Source of the DNA: Candidatus Saccharimonadales bacterium
GTDB lineage: Bacteria; Patescibacteriota; Saccharimonadia; Saccharimonadales; Saccharimonadaceae
DNA length: 28,271 bases
Direction of reading: 5' to 3'
NCBI GenBank assembly: GCA_030151825.1
Contig: JASLCP010000004.1
Span: 1 to 28,271, forward strand
Below are positions 1-8,550 of this stretch, piece after piece. Made by a program: the position numbers and the translations under genes. The notes under the pieces are model-generated. The model saw only the letters and a program-made list of their open reading frames with translations. It was not told where the DNA came from and searched no databases. How positions within the stretch are numbered: position 1 is the stretch's first letter; every line of letters begins with the position of its first letter.

Positions 1-61
1 TCGTCCCATGCCTGTTATTGTACTAAATTATAAGCGGAATGCGTAGTGCGTATCACAGATA

Positions 62-96
62 GCAAAAACCGACCCTACTGGAGGGTCGGTTTTTGC
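62..96 (-). terminator. Intrinsic terminator of the 577-residue surface protein gene
   Basis: A perfect 15-bp inverted repeat (62-76 and 82-96) encloses a 5-nt loop. The stem has a GC-rich core (ccgaccct/agggtcgg) flanked by A5 and T5 runs, so it can end transcription in either direction. It lies 33 bases past the stop codon of the minus-strand gene that ends at 129, which makes it that gene's terminator. It could also stop plus-strand transcription coming from outside the window. The rest of 1-128 shows no gene. Confidence 0.9.
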
Positions 97-128
97 CTTA
101 GTTCTTATGGCTTTCGTGCGAAAGTTTT

Positions 129-1862
129 CTAGTACTGAGGAGCTGCAAGATAGTTAATCTTGGTTGTGTAAACACCAGCTGGGGTATCTGCAGCGATGTT
201 ACCAACATAACGCATCTTTGCCGTTGAGCAGTTAATAACCATCTCGTTTTGCTGAGCAATTGGCTCCGGAATAGTTAGACTACTCTTATGGAACTGGAAC
301 TTTGCAGCACCTGATGGAGCAGCATGTCCGCTACCATCATCTAGAAGTCCCGTGGCCTCGTCGTAACCTTGGCTAGCGGGTTGAGACAAGAGCGGTGCAT
401 AAACGCCAGCCGTCTGTGTCGAAAGTGTAATAAACGGATAGCTACGCACTAGAGATTTATGGGTTGCCGCATCAGTATTTTGCCACGTAACGGCAGGGTT
501 ACTATCCATAGTGTCAAGTCCAGCATCAACGAACCCTAGACCAAACTGTTCAGTACCTGGTGTGCTCGCAGTCTCTGTCGGCATATCGCGAATTTCGTCA
601 CCTACAGTGTTTGCAAGCGTACCACCTGAATAGTACACAGTTGCACCACCTGATGAGTTAGAGCTTAGTCGCCAGTACGAATTAACATCGTAAGCCTTTG
701 CGACTTCAAGCGAATGCTCAGCATTTTCATTACCAAGCTGCAAGCGATTGTTATTGTCCTGGAGGACTGGATCACATGTACCGTGAGTATTTCCAGCACC
801 ACCGATATCCATGGTATCTCGGTTCTTTGTACCAACAGAGAATGCCATCGTTTCCAATACCTTGGTAGTGATGTGAATCGAATCGGTCATCACGTTGGCG
901 ACAGTAACACCACCATCAATAACTGTGTGTCCAGCGTCGTCGTTCATGTCAGCTGGTGTCGCATCGTTCTGTGCGCCAATCATATCATCAATACCATTGT
1001 TGCTATAGGTATTAATCTTGACGAAGAACTCGCGTGCACCTGGGTTAGTAATGTACGTTGATTCGCTAGCTTTAAAGACGACTTGAATCTGATCACCAGC
1101 CTGAACACCCGTAATGCCAGTCGGGCTAGAAACAGTAACATAGTTATTCTTACCTGTTAGAGAGCTAGTGCTCAAGTCGCTTTCAAGGTTTTTCTTCTCA
1201 AATGACCAACCAGTGGTGTCGATTGGATCAAGAGTACCTCCTGCTGCTTTGCGATAAATCTGGAACTCTCCTGCCGCTGGCGTTGCAGCTGCTAGAGCAG
1301 GAGCAAATGAACCAACAAAGTCGAGGTCACTCTTTTGAGCTGCATGTCCACCGTCTGGGCCGGTGTTATCAGGACGACCGTCCGTGGCTGTAGGATAGAC
1401 ACCATTTCGGAAGTCGCCTGCCGAGTTCGCTGAGCCATCAGTATAACCTGGTACTAGCTCATTGTTATTACCCGGTGCCTGGCAGTAACCTGCCGCACTC
1501 GTACAGTACTGGAACGAAAGCCCCTTGATCGTACTACTGCTACTGACACGGAACGTGAACGTTTCGCCCGTCTTCATACCATTTGGACCTGAGCCTGCCG
1601 GCGCAAACGTCTGTGGTATATAACCGCTATCACCTGGGTTTCCTACCGCTCCTGGGTTCGGGTTGGCGGTCGAATAATTCGATCCATCCGTATCGATAAA
1701 CCCTGGCGCCGAGCTGGATAGCAGCAACGAACGCTCGGTCAATGGATTCAATTCCGCGGCGAATACGGCAGCTGCCGGTACTACTGCTGCAACTACCAGG
1801 GCAGCCGTCGCACCGAGCAGCGTTGTCCGCTGCGCGATTGACTTGAGTGTATACATACTCAT
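129..1862 (-). CDS. Secreted beta-rich surface protein, function unknown
   Basis: A 577-residue protein. The open frame extends upstream to 1946, but the ATG at 1862 is chosen because an AAGGAG ribosome site lies just before it and the residues that follow form a normal signal peptide: charged start, then an Ala/Val-rich core near residues 15-37 ending near VFAAEL. The mature part is Thr/Ser/Asn/Gly-rich and low in charge, typical of cell-surface beta-sandwich proteins. No catalytic motif is recognised. There is one Cys pair early (QYC..GYC) and two later cysteines. The C-terminal third, from about residue 340, shares a module with the neighbouring 246-residue protein: both contain PGTEQFG and both end in a TPAGxYT strand. 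No sortase LPxTG motif or second membrane helix is visible, so it is probably released or held by other partners. It has its own promoter and terminator. Confidence 0.85.
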   Translation of the reverse strand: MSMYTLKSIAQRTTLLGATAALVVAAVVPAAAVFAAELNPLTERSLLLSSSAPGFIDTDGSNYSTANPNPGAVGNPGDSGYIPQTFAPAGSGPNGMKTGETFTFRVSSSSTIKGLSFQYCTSAAGYCQAPGNNNELVPGYTDGSANSAGDFRNGVYPTATDGRPDNTGPDGGHAAQKSDLDFVGSFAPALAAATPAAGEFQIYRKAAGGTLDPIDTTGWSFEKKNLESDLSTSSLTGKNNYVTVSSPTGITGVQAGDQIQVVFKASESTYITNPGAREFFVKINTYSNNGIDDMIGAQNDATPADMNDDAGHTVIDGGVTVANVMTDSIHITTKVLETMAFSVGTKNRDTMDIGGAGNTHGTCDPVLQDNNNRLQLGNENAEHSLEVAKAYDVNSYWRLSSNSSGGATVYYSGGTLANTVGDEIRDMPTETASTPGTEQFGLGFVDAGLDTMDSNPAVTWQNTDAATHKSLVRSYPFITLSTQTAGVYAPLLSQPASQGYDEATGLLDDGSGHAAPSGAAKFQFHKSSLTIPEPIAQQNEMVINCSTAKMRYVGNIAADTPAGVYTTKINYLAAPQY

Positions 1863-1936
1863 GTATCTCCTTGTTTTTGTTTTATATTGTGGTGGCCCTG
1901 TACTCTTTCCACAGAATACAAAGGGGTTCATCGCGA

Positions 1937-1966
1937 ATTTTATCATTAGAAGTATAGGAATAGCAA
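1937..1966 (-). promoter_or_regulatory. Promoter of the 577-residue surface protein gene
   Basis: On the minus strand, TGA-TAAAAT (extended -10; hexamer at 1937-1942) follows a TTGCTA -35-like box (1961-1966) at 18-bp spacing. The predicted start lies near 1930, which gives a leader of about 70 nt with an AAGGAG ribosome site before the ATG at 1862. Confidence 0.5.
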
Positions 1967-1982
1967 TAGATTGATGATTTAG

Positions 1983-2005
1983 TTATCCACAGCTATTGTG
2001 GATAG
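1983..2005. promoter_or_regulatory. Inverted pair of DnaA-box-like 9-mers
   Basis: TTATCCACA at 1983-1991 faces CTATCCACA on the opposite strand (1997-2005), forming a perfect 8-bp dyad with a 5-nt centre. TTATCCACA equals the classical DnaA box consensus. The dyad lies 15 bases past the stop of the 246-residue protein gene and upstream of the promoter of the 577-residue protein gene. As RNA it would form a hairpin, but no U-run follows in either direction, so it is a poor intrinsic terminator. It may be a DnaA site, an operator or a processing signal. Confidence 0.4.
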
Positions 2006-2019
2006 TTTGTCAAAAGTAG

Positions 2020-2760
2020 CTAGAACGCTGGAATGACAACCGCCGAAAAATCACTGGTATAGTGCCCCGCTGGCGTATTACCGGCAACGTTGACGATCAT
2101 ACTGACGGTGTAGTCAGTACGTCCAGAATCGGTATCGCTGCGCGCGACCACATCACCACTGGTGTATTTAAAGCGATTGGGGATCTTATAATTGTCGGCA
2201 ACCACACCAAAGCTGGTTTCAGCAGATGGCATCTGCACTGGATCTTTGCCGATGGCTGGCACGGTATTAGTCGCCAAGTTGATACCAAATTGTTCGGTAC
2301 CAGGACGCGAGACGACAGGTGATGATGATGTTTGTAACTTGTGACCATTATAGACTGGTGCATTGCCGACGACTTGCAATTGATACCCCCCGACCAAATG
2401 GGTGCGCACGCGAATAATCGATGTTTTACTGGCAGTCTTGTCAGTACTCAGCACGCCCAGATTTGACACTCCCGGATCGACAATCACCTCAATCAGCGGG
2501 TCATCCTGCTGGATGGTACCGAACTGCGCTGTGCTATTTGTACCTTTGCTAGTGCCGACCGCCATATCGCCAATTGATGCCTGGGCACAATATTTATCCG
2601 AACACGCATTCAGCGCACCGGTGCCAAACTGCGTTTCGGTTACCTGATAATGCGACGAATTCGCGGTGACAGCGCCAGCTATACCTGCGTGGCCATTGAT
2701 TGTTATCAGCAGCGCCAGCAGGCTATACAGTACAAATCGCCCTCTACTCCATTTTTGCAT
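2020..2760 (-). CDS. Secreted beta-sandwich protein related to its neighbour
   Basis: A 246-residue exported protein of unknown function. It begins with a basic start and a hydrophobic stretch (about residues 10-30, ending near AGAVTA), which is a signal peptide. Two cysteines (ACSDKYC, near residues 53-58) could form a disulphide. The rest is a predicted all-beta domain. The second half matches the C-terminal module of the protein encoded at 129-1862: both contain PGTEQFG and end in a TPAGxYT strand followed by a hydrophobic last strand. That end resembles the closing strands of WxL-like or adhesin-type sandwich domains, but I cannot assign a family. Start: ATG at 2760 with only a weak AAGG just before it. 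The predicted promoter would place the transcript start about 8 nt upstream. Confidence 0.8.
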   Translation of the reverse strand: MQKWSRGRFVLYSLLALLITINGHAGIAGAVTANSSHYQVTETQFGTGALNACSDKYCAQASIGDMAVGTSKGTNSTAQFGTIQQDDPLIEVIVDPGVSNLGVLSTDKTASKTSIIRVRTHLVGGYQLQVVGNAPVYNGHKLQTSSSPVVSRPGTEQFGINLATNTVPAIGKDPVQMPSAETSFGVVADNYKIPNRFKYTSGDVVARSDTDSGRTDYTVSMIVNVAGNTPAGHYTSDFSAVVIPAF

Positions 2761-2774
2761 AAACCTTATGCTGT

Positions 2775-2803
2775 ATTATCACGTATTGTCAGGCAAATTA
2801 CAA
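2775..2803 (-). promoter_or_regulatory. Promoter of the 246-residue secreted protein gene
   Basis: On the minus strand, TTGTAA (2798-2803) and GATAAT (2775-2780) are separated by exactly 17 bp. The predicted start lies near 2768, only about 8 nt before the ATG at 2760, so the message would have almost no leader. Confidence 0.55.
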
Positions 2804-2835
2804 CTAGCGCCGAAGAGGTAGATGTAGTAAGATGG

Positions 2836-2848
2836 TGATAAACATAAT
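2836..2848 (+). promoter_or_regulatory. Possible -10 region of the fibre protein gene
   Basis: Two overlapping AT-rich hexamers, GATAAA (2837-2842) and CATAAT (2843-2848), precede the ATG at 2864. Either would put the transcript start within about 15 nt of the start codon. No convincing -35 box and no Shine-Dalgarno sequence is seen; the 14 bases before the ATG are only A and C. Confidence 0.3.
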
Positions 2849-2863
2849 CACAAAACAACACAC

Positions 2864-3868
2864 ATGAGCGAACAAAACGACACCTCACCAGAGGAATCAA
2901 CCCCAGATACCGAGCAGCAAGCACCGGCTGATGCATTGAGTCGTACGCCTGATGATCTTGAGCAAGAACAAGCCGAAAAGGTGGCCGCAACCGCTACACC
3001 CGAGCAAGCACCAGAGAAAAAACTCTCACCCATAAGGCGATTCTTTCGCCGTGTCAATTTGTACTTTTTGCTGTTTTTACTGTTGATTGTCATCGGTGGC
3101 GCGATTACCATCGTCAATTACCTCAATAGTCAAAAGGTTGCGCCCGTACCAGCCATTGGCTCGCAGACACTCAGCGAAAGTGCCCTCAAACAACTGGCAA
3201 CTAACGACGCCACGGTTGGTAACTCGTCGCAAACGTTGACGATTCAAGGCAACGCAATCATTGCCGGACAAACATTGATGCGCGGCAACCTGAATGTGGC
3301 TGGGAGCTTTCAGACCGGCGGCACGATTCAAGCACCAAACCTAACGATATCCGGCACCTCAAACCTCGGCACGGCACAAATCAATAGTTTGCAAGTCGCA
3401 CAAAACGCCGCCATCCAAGGCTCGACCACCATGCGCGACCTCAGTGTATCAGGCGCATCAACCTTCAGCGGTGCGGTCACCGCCAATCAACTCACCGTCA
3501 CTCGATTGGTACTCAGCGGCAACGCCGTACTACAAGTGCCAAACCACCTGGCATTTACTGGCCCAGCTCCCAATCGTACCAATGGAAATGGCCTGGGCAA
3601 CGGCGGATCAGCATCGGTCAGTGGGTCTGACACAGCCGGCACCGTCAGCATCAATACCGGCACCAACACCGCGGCTGGCTGCTTTGCCCGTATCAATTTT
3701 GCCCAAGCCTTTGCCACACAACCACGCGTTATCGTGACACCTGTCGGTGCTGCTGCCGGACGCACCGAGTATTATGTTGATCGGTCAGCGACCGGCTTTA
3801 GTATCTGCACCAGTAGCCCAGCACCCATCAGCCAGACATTCGCGTTTGATTACTTTGTCACCGGCTAA
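2864..3868 (+). CDS. Membrane-tethered fibre-like surface protein
   Basis: A 334-residue protein with four zones. Residues 1-55 are acidic, Gln/Glu/Pro-rich and predicted cytoplasmic. A basic patch (RRFFRRV, 59-65) is followed by one membrane helix at about 66-86. Residues 120-226 form repeats of about 17 residues, each starting with a Leu-x-Val/Ile strand (L125, L143, L160, L176, L193, L210), as in beta-helical or trimeric fibre stalks. Residues 255-334 form a compact C-terminal head with Cys273 and Cys315, of a type seen at the end of many CPR surface proteins (TAGTVSINTG, then an aromatic-rich end). It is a type II membrane protein, with the fibre outside. It could be an adhesin or part of a host-contact structure; the exact role is unknown. 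The gene ends directly against the stop codon of spoVR (TAATTA), leaving no room for a terminator. Confidence 0.8.
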   Translation: MSEQNDTSPEESTPDTEQQAPADALSRTPDDLEQEQAEKVAATATPEQAPEKKLSPIRRFFRRVNLYFLLFLLLIVIGGAITIVNYLNSQKVAPVPAIGSQTLSESALKQLATNDATVGNSSQTLTIQGNAIIAGQTLMRGNLNVAGSFQTGGTIQAPNLTISGTSNLGTAQINSLQVAQNAAIQGSTTMRDLSVSGASTFSGAVTANQLTVTRLVLSGNAVLQVPNHLAFTGPAPNRTNGNGLGNGGSASVSGSDTAGTVSINTGTNTAAGCFARINFAQAFATQPRVIVTPVGAAAGRTEYYVDRSATGFSICTSSPAPISQTFAFDYFVTG

Positions 3869-5401
3869 TTAGCGCTGGCTGATTGCCTTGCCATCGTAGT
3901 TGTAGACTACCGTCTTGCCGTCAGTATCTTTTGTTTCCAAATGAACCGTGCGACCCCATAGATTATGCAAATATGGGAGTGTCTTGCCGACGTACTTCTG
4001 GTCCAAAATACGACCATCTGATTCGTGATACAAATACAATTCGCCAGCGTGATTATAGTCACCATCCGTGACGCTAATTAGTGGCTGGCCGTTGTTTTCC
4101 ATTTGGCGTGTCAACATGTAGCGGATTTTCTCCCAGCTATTGTCAGACACCACGCGTTTAACTTCACCGGTACCGGTCGGCACTTCCTCAAAAATGTACA
4201 TCTCCATGCGATCGGCGATGATTTTGTTAAAGTGGTTGCGAATAAACGATTGGTCGTCGTTATACATCATGGCGTCACGCAGATGTGGCATTGCTGGGCT
4301 GTCTTTGAGTGGGCCGTCATAGCGCGGATAGGTAGTAATGCCTTCACGCTCTAGATAATCAGTTTCTTTGTCGGTCAGCTGGCCATTGTAGTAATCTTCG
4401 ATGTATTCGAACATCTTCATACCCAAATAATACGGATTAAGCTGACGAGGGTTTGGCGCCACAACGCCAGAGTGCAACTTCCACCATGCCTCATTTTCGG
4501 CGGGAGTAATTTCGCCGCGCTCAGACATCTCGCGCATGATACGTTTGTGCCAAAATGCCGCCCAGCCTTCGTTCATGATTTTGGTACGACGTTGCGGATA
4601 AAAATACAGTGAATGGTCACGGACAATATCAACAACATCGCGCTGCCAATCCTCCAGATACGGCGCGTGATTGCGGATAAAGCCAAGAATGTCTTGGTCG
4701 GGTTTTGGCGGCATATGTAGAGCGCGACGACCAAGGTTACGCTCGACTGTTGGTGCCGGCGGCAACAAATCGTCAAACTCGCCAATCGTTTGTTTGATGG
4801 GCCGGTTTTCGTATTCAAGATCAGCTTGCCATTTGCGTAGCTCTTCGTCGCGTGATGGACGTAATGGGGCATACGGATCAATGTGCTCTTCGAGTGCCAT
4901 AACAGCATCGAGTGTTTTTTCGACCGTCAAAAAACCTTCTTGTTCTTCGTATGAACGAATACGCGCTGCACTTTTGGCCGCTGCTTCGGGCATGTCACGA
5001 CGTGTCGAGGCAAACATCATGTTGTTTTTAAAGAAATCAGTGTGACCCAACACGTGCGCCATGATAAATTTATTATCAATTGGCAGATTGTTCTCGAGCA
5101 AATACGCCTGCGACGGATTGCTATTAATCACCAATTCGTAGATTTTTGACTGTCCATGGTTGTATCCCGCCATCATCTGCCGATACGCACGACCATGCGT
5201 CCAATGCGAAAACTTGCCCGGAATACCATAGGCACCAATTTGGTAGACCACGTTGGCTGGAGCGATTTCGAAATTCGTTGGAAACGGATCGAGATGGTTT
5301 TCGAGTGCAATGTCCCAAATATTCTCGAGGGCTTTCATCAACTCATTGTCTTCGGCTTCAATTTCATGGCTACTGTTGCTGTGGTGGTATTCGGCGGACA
5401 T
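3869..5401 (-). CDS. spoVR: SpoVR family protein
   Basis: A 510-residue protein of the SpoVR/YcgB family, close to full family length. The N-terminal part has the typical run of family motifs (FEI near 44, YGIPGKFSHWTHG near 58-70, YELVINSNPSQAYLLENN, then HVLGHTDFFKNN) and conserved His/Trp-rich stretches (EGWAAFWHKRIM). The family is needed for normal spore cortex in Bacillus and belongs to the stress regulon of E. coli; its biochemical activity is not established. It is the last gene of prkA-yhbH-spoVR. Its ATG overlaps the yhbH stop by one base (TAATG), and an AAGGAA ribosome site lies 8 bases upstream. It is probably cytoplasmic, with no signal peptide. No spore genes are visible here, so a role in starvation or stress is more likely than sporulation. 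Confidence 0.95.
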   Translation of the reverse strand: MSAEYHHSNSSHEIEAEDNELMKALENIWDIALENHLDPFPTNFEIAPANVVYQIGAYGIPGKFSHWTHGRAYRQMMAGYNHGQSKIYELVINSNPSQAYLLENNLPIDNKFIMAHVLGHTDFFKNNMMFASTRRDMPEAAAKSAARIRSYEEQEGFLTVEKTLDAVMALEEHIDPYAPLRPSRDEELRKWQADLEYENRPIKQTIGEFDDLLPPAPTVERNLGRRALHMPPKPDQDILGFIRNHAPYLEDWQRDVVDIVRDHSLYFYPQRRTKIMNEGWAAFWHKRIMREMSERGEITPAENEAWWKLHSGVVAPNPRQLNPYYLGMKMFEYIEDYYNGQLTDKETDYLEREGITTYPRYDGPLKDSPAMPHLRDAMMYNDDQSFIRNHFNKIIADRMEMYIFEEVPTGTGEVKRVVSDNSWEKIRYMLTRQMENNGQPLISVTDGDYNHAGELYLYHESDGRILDQKYVGKTLPYLHNLWGRTVHLETKDTDGKTVVYNYDGKAISQR

Positions 5402-6546
5402 TACAGGGTTCCTTCCTCGGCTGAAAAGACTTGCTTTAATGCATCAAGCACTTCTTCTTTTTTGTTGATTTGCAGACCTTTAAAGCGATCATCCTTGATG
5501 TCTTTTTGATAGGTATTCAGCAACTGGCTGGCACGCTGGCGGCCGATTTGAATGTAGGCATATTGACTAACGTCTTGGCTAAGGATTTCGTTGACCAAAC
5601 TGGCACTTTCGGCGTTGTCATTCGAAAAGTTATCGCCATCAGAAAAGTGCAGCGGATAGACATTGTAGTTAATTGTCTGGTAGCGCTGGTTGATCAGGTT
5701 TAGTGCCATGCGATTGGCGCTTGAACATTTGGTTCCACCGCCTGCGCCACGAGTAAAGAATTGCTCCTCGGTAACTTCGTAGGCCTCGGTATCATGAGCG
5801 ACAAACACGATATCGACCTTTGGATACTTTGAACGCAGAAAACTGACAGTCCACCAGCAAAAAGCACGGGTAATGTATTTTGCGAACTCACCCATTGAAC
5901 CAGAAATGTCAGCCATCGCAATCACTACAGCGTTGTTCTCTGGCTTTTTCTCTTGCTCCCAACTACGAACGCGAAAATCGTCAGTCGATATCTTGTGAAC
6001 ACGCGCGACGCCAGTTTCCTGGGCGTTGCGTAAAATGTTTTGCATGACCGTACGGCCGATATCCATATTGGTTGGCGTGCGTTTACGGCGAACATCGTTA
6101 AAGACATCTTCTTCGGAGTCAATGATAGGATCTTGCTTTGGCTTGATGTTTGGCAATTCCAAATCTTCGAACACCATTTTTTGGATTTCGTCGATCGACA
6201 TTTCGGCTTCGTAATACTCTTCGCCCGGCTGGTCACCAGGTTGCGGATCTTCGCCAACTTGATCACCCGGCTGCGGCTGTCCGTCACCGGTGCCTGTCCC
6301 GATACCTTCTTGGGGGTTGCCATACTTAAAGCGTGGCAATTCTAGCGAGTGCAGCGGAATTTTGACCGTTCGTTTGGTTTTTGGATCAGCCGTAATAATC
6401 GTACCGTCACTGACCAGCGAATCCATATTGTCTTTAATGGCTTCTTTGACTTTTTCGTTGTGTCGATCTTCGTCGCGCTTGGCTCGTCGTTCGTACGACC
6501 AATCCCCGCGAGATACTGAAACTAACCTATCGTGATTCCCATTCAT
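5401..6546 (-). CDS. yhbH: YhbH/YeaH family protein (DUF444) with a VWA-like domain
   Basis: A 381-residue DUF444 protein. Residues 1-75 are basic and contain the family start (GDWSYERRAKRDEDRH). Residues 76-115 form a Gly/Gln/Pro/Asp-rich linker. From about 205 to 375 there is a von Willebrand A-like fold with a metal-site motif DISGSMGE (213-220) and a second conserved stretch GAGGGTKCSS. In E. coli the equivalent gene (yeaH) is expressed with the PrkA kinase gene yeaG under nitrogen starvation, and in Bacillus yhbH belongs to the sporulation set. The likely role is a partner or target of the PrkA kinase. It sits 26 bp behind prkA, has an AGGGG ribosome site 8 bases before the ATG, and is translationally coupled to spoVR. 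Confidence 0.93.
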   Translation of the reverse strand: MNGNHDRLVSVSRGDWSYERRAKRDEDRHNEKVKEAIKDNMDSLVSDGTIITADPKTKRTVKIPLHSLELPRFKYGNPQEGIGTGTGDGQPQPGDQVGEDPQPGDQPGEEYYEAEMSIDEIQKMVFEDLELPNIKPKQDPIIDSEEDVFNDVRRKRTPTNMDIGRTVMQNILRNAQETGVARVHKISTDDFRVRSWEQEKKPENNAVVIAMADISGSMGEFAKYITRAFCWWTVSFLRSKYPKVDIVFVAHDTEAYEVTEEQFFTRGAGGGTKCSSANRMALNLINQRYQTINYNVYPLHFSDGDNFSNDNAESASLVNEILSQDVSQYAYIQIGRQRASQLLNTYQKDIKDDRFKGLQINKKEEVLDALKQVFSAEEGTL

Positions 6547-6572
6547 ATAGATGCCCCTATTTATGTGTTAGG

Positions 6573-8501
6573 TTACGCCTGGCTCATAAGTGCGCCGACG
6601 TGACGAATCAATTCGCTAGCACAGTGCTCACAGTAGCCGTGTTCTTCGACCAACGTTTGTTCAACACCCCTGATACGTTGTTGCTGCTCAGGATTTGGCA
6701 CACGACTAGTAACCGTCAGTTTGATCATGTCTTTCATGTCAGCAAACAGTTTCTTTTCGATAGCCTCGTTGAGACGAGGATGCTTGGTGTAGTCAAACTC
6801 ACCGTTACGACGCAGTTCTGAGCCGATATGCATCGATAGTTGTTGGCGGAATTCTTTTTTACCTACCTCACTGACACCAATTTGCTCTTCGATACTACGC
6901 ATTAACGCTTCATCCGGTGCAGTCTCTTCATCGGTAATTGGATTGGTCATTTTGCGATCGAGGCAATACGCATCAACATTTGCCAGATAGTTGTCGCTAA
7001 GTGAACGTGCGGTGTCTTTGAATGAATAAACAAAGGCACTTTGGACTTCACGCTTGACCATATTGTTGTATTCATCGCGAACCATGTCAAAATCTTTCAG
7101 CAGTGATTCTTTCAGCTCTGGTTTCATGTCGCGAGTGTGTGGATGCAGCTCAAGATTGTCTTTGAGTGCACGCAGTGTGTCTGCAGGCGTCAGACAACTC
7201 TTGTCACCACCTTGCTTTGATACAGCCAGTGACAAGGCGTCGATGATGTAGCGAGGTGAAATACCTGACATGCCTTCGCCGGTTGTTTCATCTTTCATTT
7301 CTTTGAGGTCACGATGAGTCAATCCGTCGATTGCTTGGCCATCATACACCTTGAGCTTTTGCTTTTTGCTGTATTTGTCAGAATCATTCAATCGTGACAG
7401 CACGCCAAACATTGCAGCAACGTCAATTGAGTGCGGATTGATATGGACAGCTGCCTGCTTGATTTTTTCACTTTGACCGATCATTTTTTCGTGGATTTTG
7501 CGTTCTTCGCTGACCGACAATGTGTATGGTACTTCGATGACTACCAAACGATCGCGCAAAGCCTCGTTCTTTGGATCGCTGACATACCGATTGTATTCCG
7601 TCATGTTGGTGTGCGCCAAAATCACTTCATCGGCAGAAATATTCGCAAAGCGTGGTGCTTTGATAACGCGATCCTGCGCGAGATCAAGTAGCGAATAGAG
7701 GAATCGCTCATCGCTTTTTAGCATCTCGACGAATTCCATGACGCCGCGGTTCGCGACATTCAATTCGCCATCAAAACAGTAAGCCTCGGCGTTTGAAGAA
7801 GATCCGACTTCACCGATTTTGGCAAAGTTGATGCTACCGACCAGCTCGCTGATGTCTTGTGATTTTGGATCAGATGGCTTGAAGGTACCGATACCGACAC
7901 GATTCTTTTCTGACAGTAATAGGCGCTTGATAGGTACTTCACGCAAAGTATCAGCTGATACTTTGCCGCCGTATTTTTGCTCACAGTGTGGACACAAATC
8001 GCCGTCAATGACAATGCCGTGGTCGTTTTCGAGCATCTCGCGCATATCCTGTGGAATCAAGTGTAATGGATCTTCATGCATTGGACAGTCTTCGATGGCG
8101 TACATTGCACCAGCGTCAGTTTTGCTGTGCGCTTCGATACCGCGTTTGGTGCCATTCACCAGTGTTGATTTACCACTTCCCGGAGGACCAACCAAAAGAA
8201 TAATTCGCTTACCTACCTCGTGACCTTCGGCACCGGCCTTTAGGATATCGAGAAATTTCCCGGTTACTTCTTCGGCACCGTAGAGTGCGTTGCGGCCGGT
8301 TTTAAAGAATTCCGGGTTACTGCTCAGTGCTTCGTACACTGTTTTGTGTGATGTTTTTGCAAGGTTTGGGTTGGCAACCACCATGTCGACATACTCAGCG
8401 AATGACCCTTCCCAATTTAGTTTTTCAAAATCATCGTTGTATTGGTCAATTTTTGAAAACAAATCGTGACCACTATTTTCGCTCCCTAAACGCTCCCCCA
8501 T
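6573..8501 (-). CDS. prkA: PrkA family serine protein kinase / AAA+ protein
   Basis: A 642-residue PrkA (YeaG) homologue, near the family length of about 640. A Walker A motif GPPGSGKS sits at 105-112. It is followed by family cysteine/histidine motifs CPMHEDPLHLIP (from 139) and CPHC (170-173). A sensor-like AHTNMTEYN lies in the AAA+ domain. The second half contains the conserved PRYIIDAL segment and the C-terminal kinase-like region; the protein ends in a Cys/His cluster (GYCEHC). In E. coli YeaG is a serine protein kinase active in stationary phase and nitrogen starvation; in Bacillus PrkA affects sporulation. The ATG at 8501 has a strong GAGGAGG ribosome site 4 bases upstream. It is first gene of the trio and could also be reached by read-through from the ATPase operon, as no terminator is seen in the 110-bp gap. 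Confidence 0.95.
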   Translation of the reverse strand: MGERLGSENSGHDLFSKIDQYNDDFEKLNWEGSFAEYVDMVVANPNLAKTSHKTVYEALSSNPEFFKTGRNALYGAEEVTGKFLDILKAGAEGHEVGKRIILLVGPPGSGKSTLVNGTKRGIEAHSKTDAGAMYAIEDCPMHEDPLHLIPQDMREMLENDHGIVIDGDLCPHCEQKYGGKVSADTLREVPIKRLLLSEKNRVGIGTFKPSDPKSQDISELVGSINFAKIGEVGSSSNAEAYCFDGELNVANRGVMEFVEMLKSDERFLYSLLDLAQDRVIKAPRFANISADEVILAHTNMTEYNRYVSDPKNEALRDRLVVIEVPYTLSVSEERKIHEKMIGQSEKIKQAAVHINPHSIDVAAMFGVLSRLNDSDKYSKKQKLKVYDGQAIDGLTHRDLKEMKDETTGEGMSGISPRYIIDALSLAVSKQGGDKSCLTPADTLRALKDNLELHPHTRDMKPELKESLLKDFDMVRDEYNNMVKREVQSAFVYSFKDTARSLSDNYLANVDAYCLDRKMTNPITDEETAPDEALMRSIEEQIGVSEVGKKEFRQQLSMHIGSELRRNGEFDYTKHPRLNEAIEKKLFADMKDMIKLTVTSRVPNPEQQQRIRGVEQTLVEEHGYCEHCASELIRHVGALMSQA

Positions 8502-8550
8502 GATACCTCCTCAATATGCATCAGGCTGTCCGAAGACTAATGTGTATATA

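Noticed and set aside
1863..1946. Longer surface protein starting at 1946
   Set aside because: The extension would put 28 odd residues before the signal peptide and starts at about the promoter itself; AAGGAG before 1862 decides the start.
1983..2005. Replication origin
   Set aside because: Only two DnaA-like boxes, no dnaA/dnaN nearby and no AT-rich unwinding region with more boxes.
1983..2013. Promoter with TTGACA at 2008-2013 and the dyad as operator
   Set aside because: No acceptable -10 hexamer occurs at 16-19 bp; the best matches fit the consensus at only two positions.
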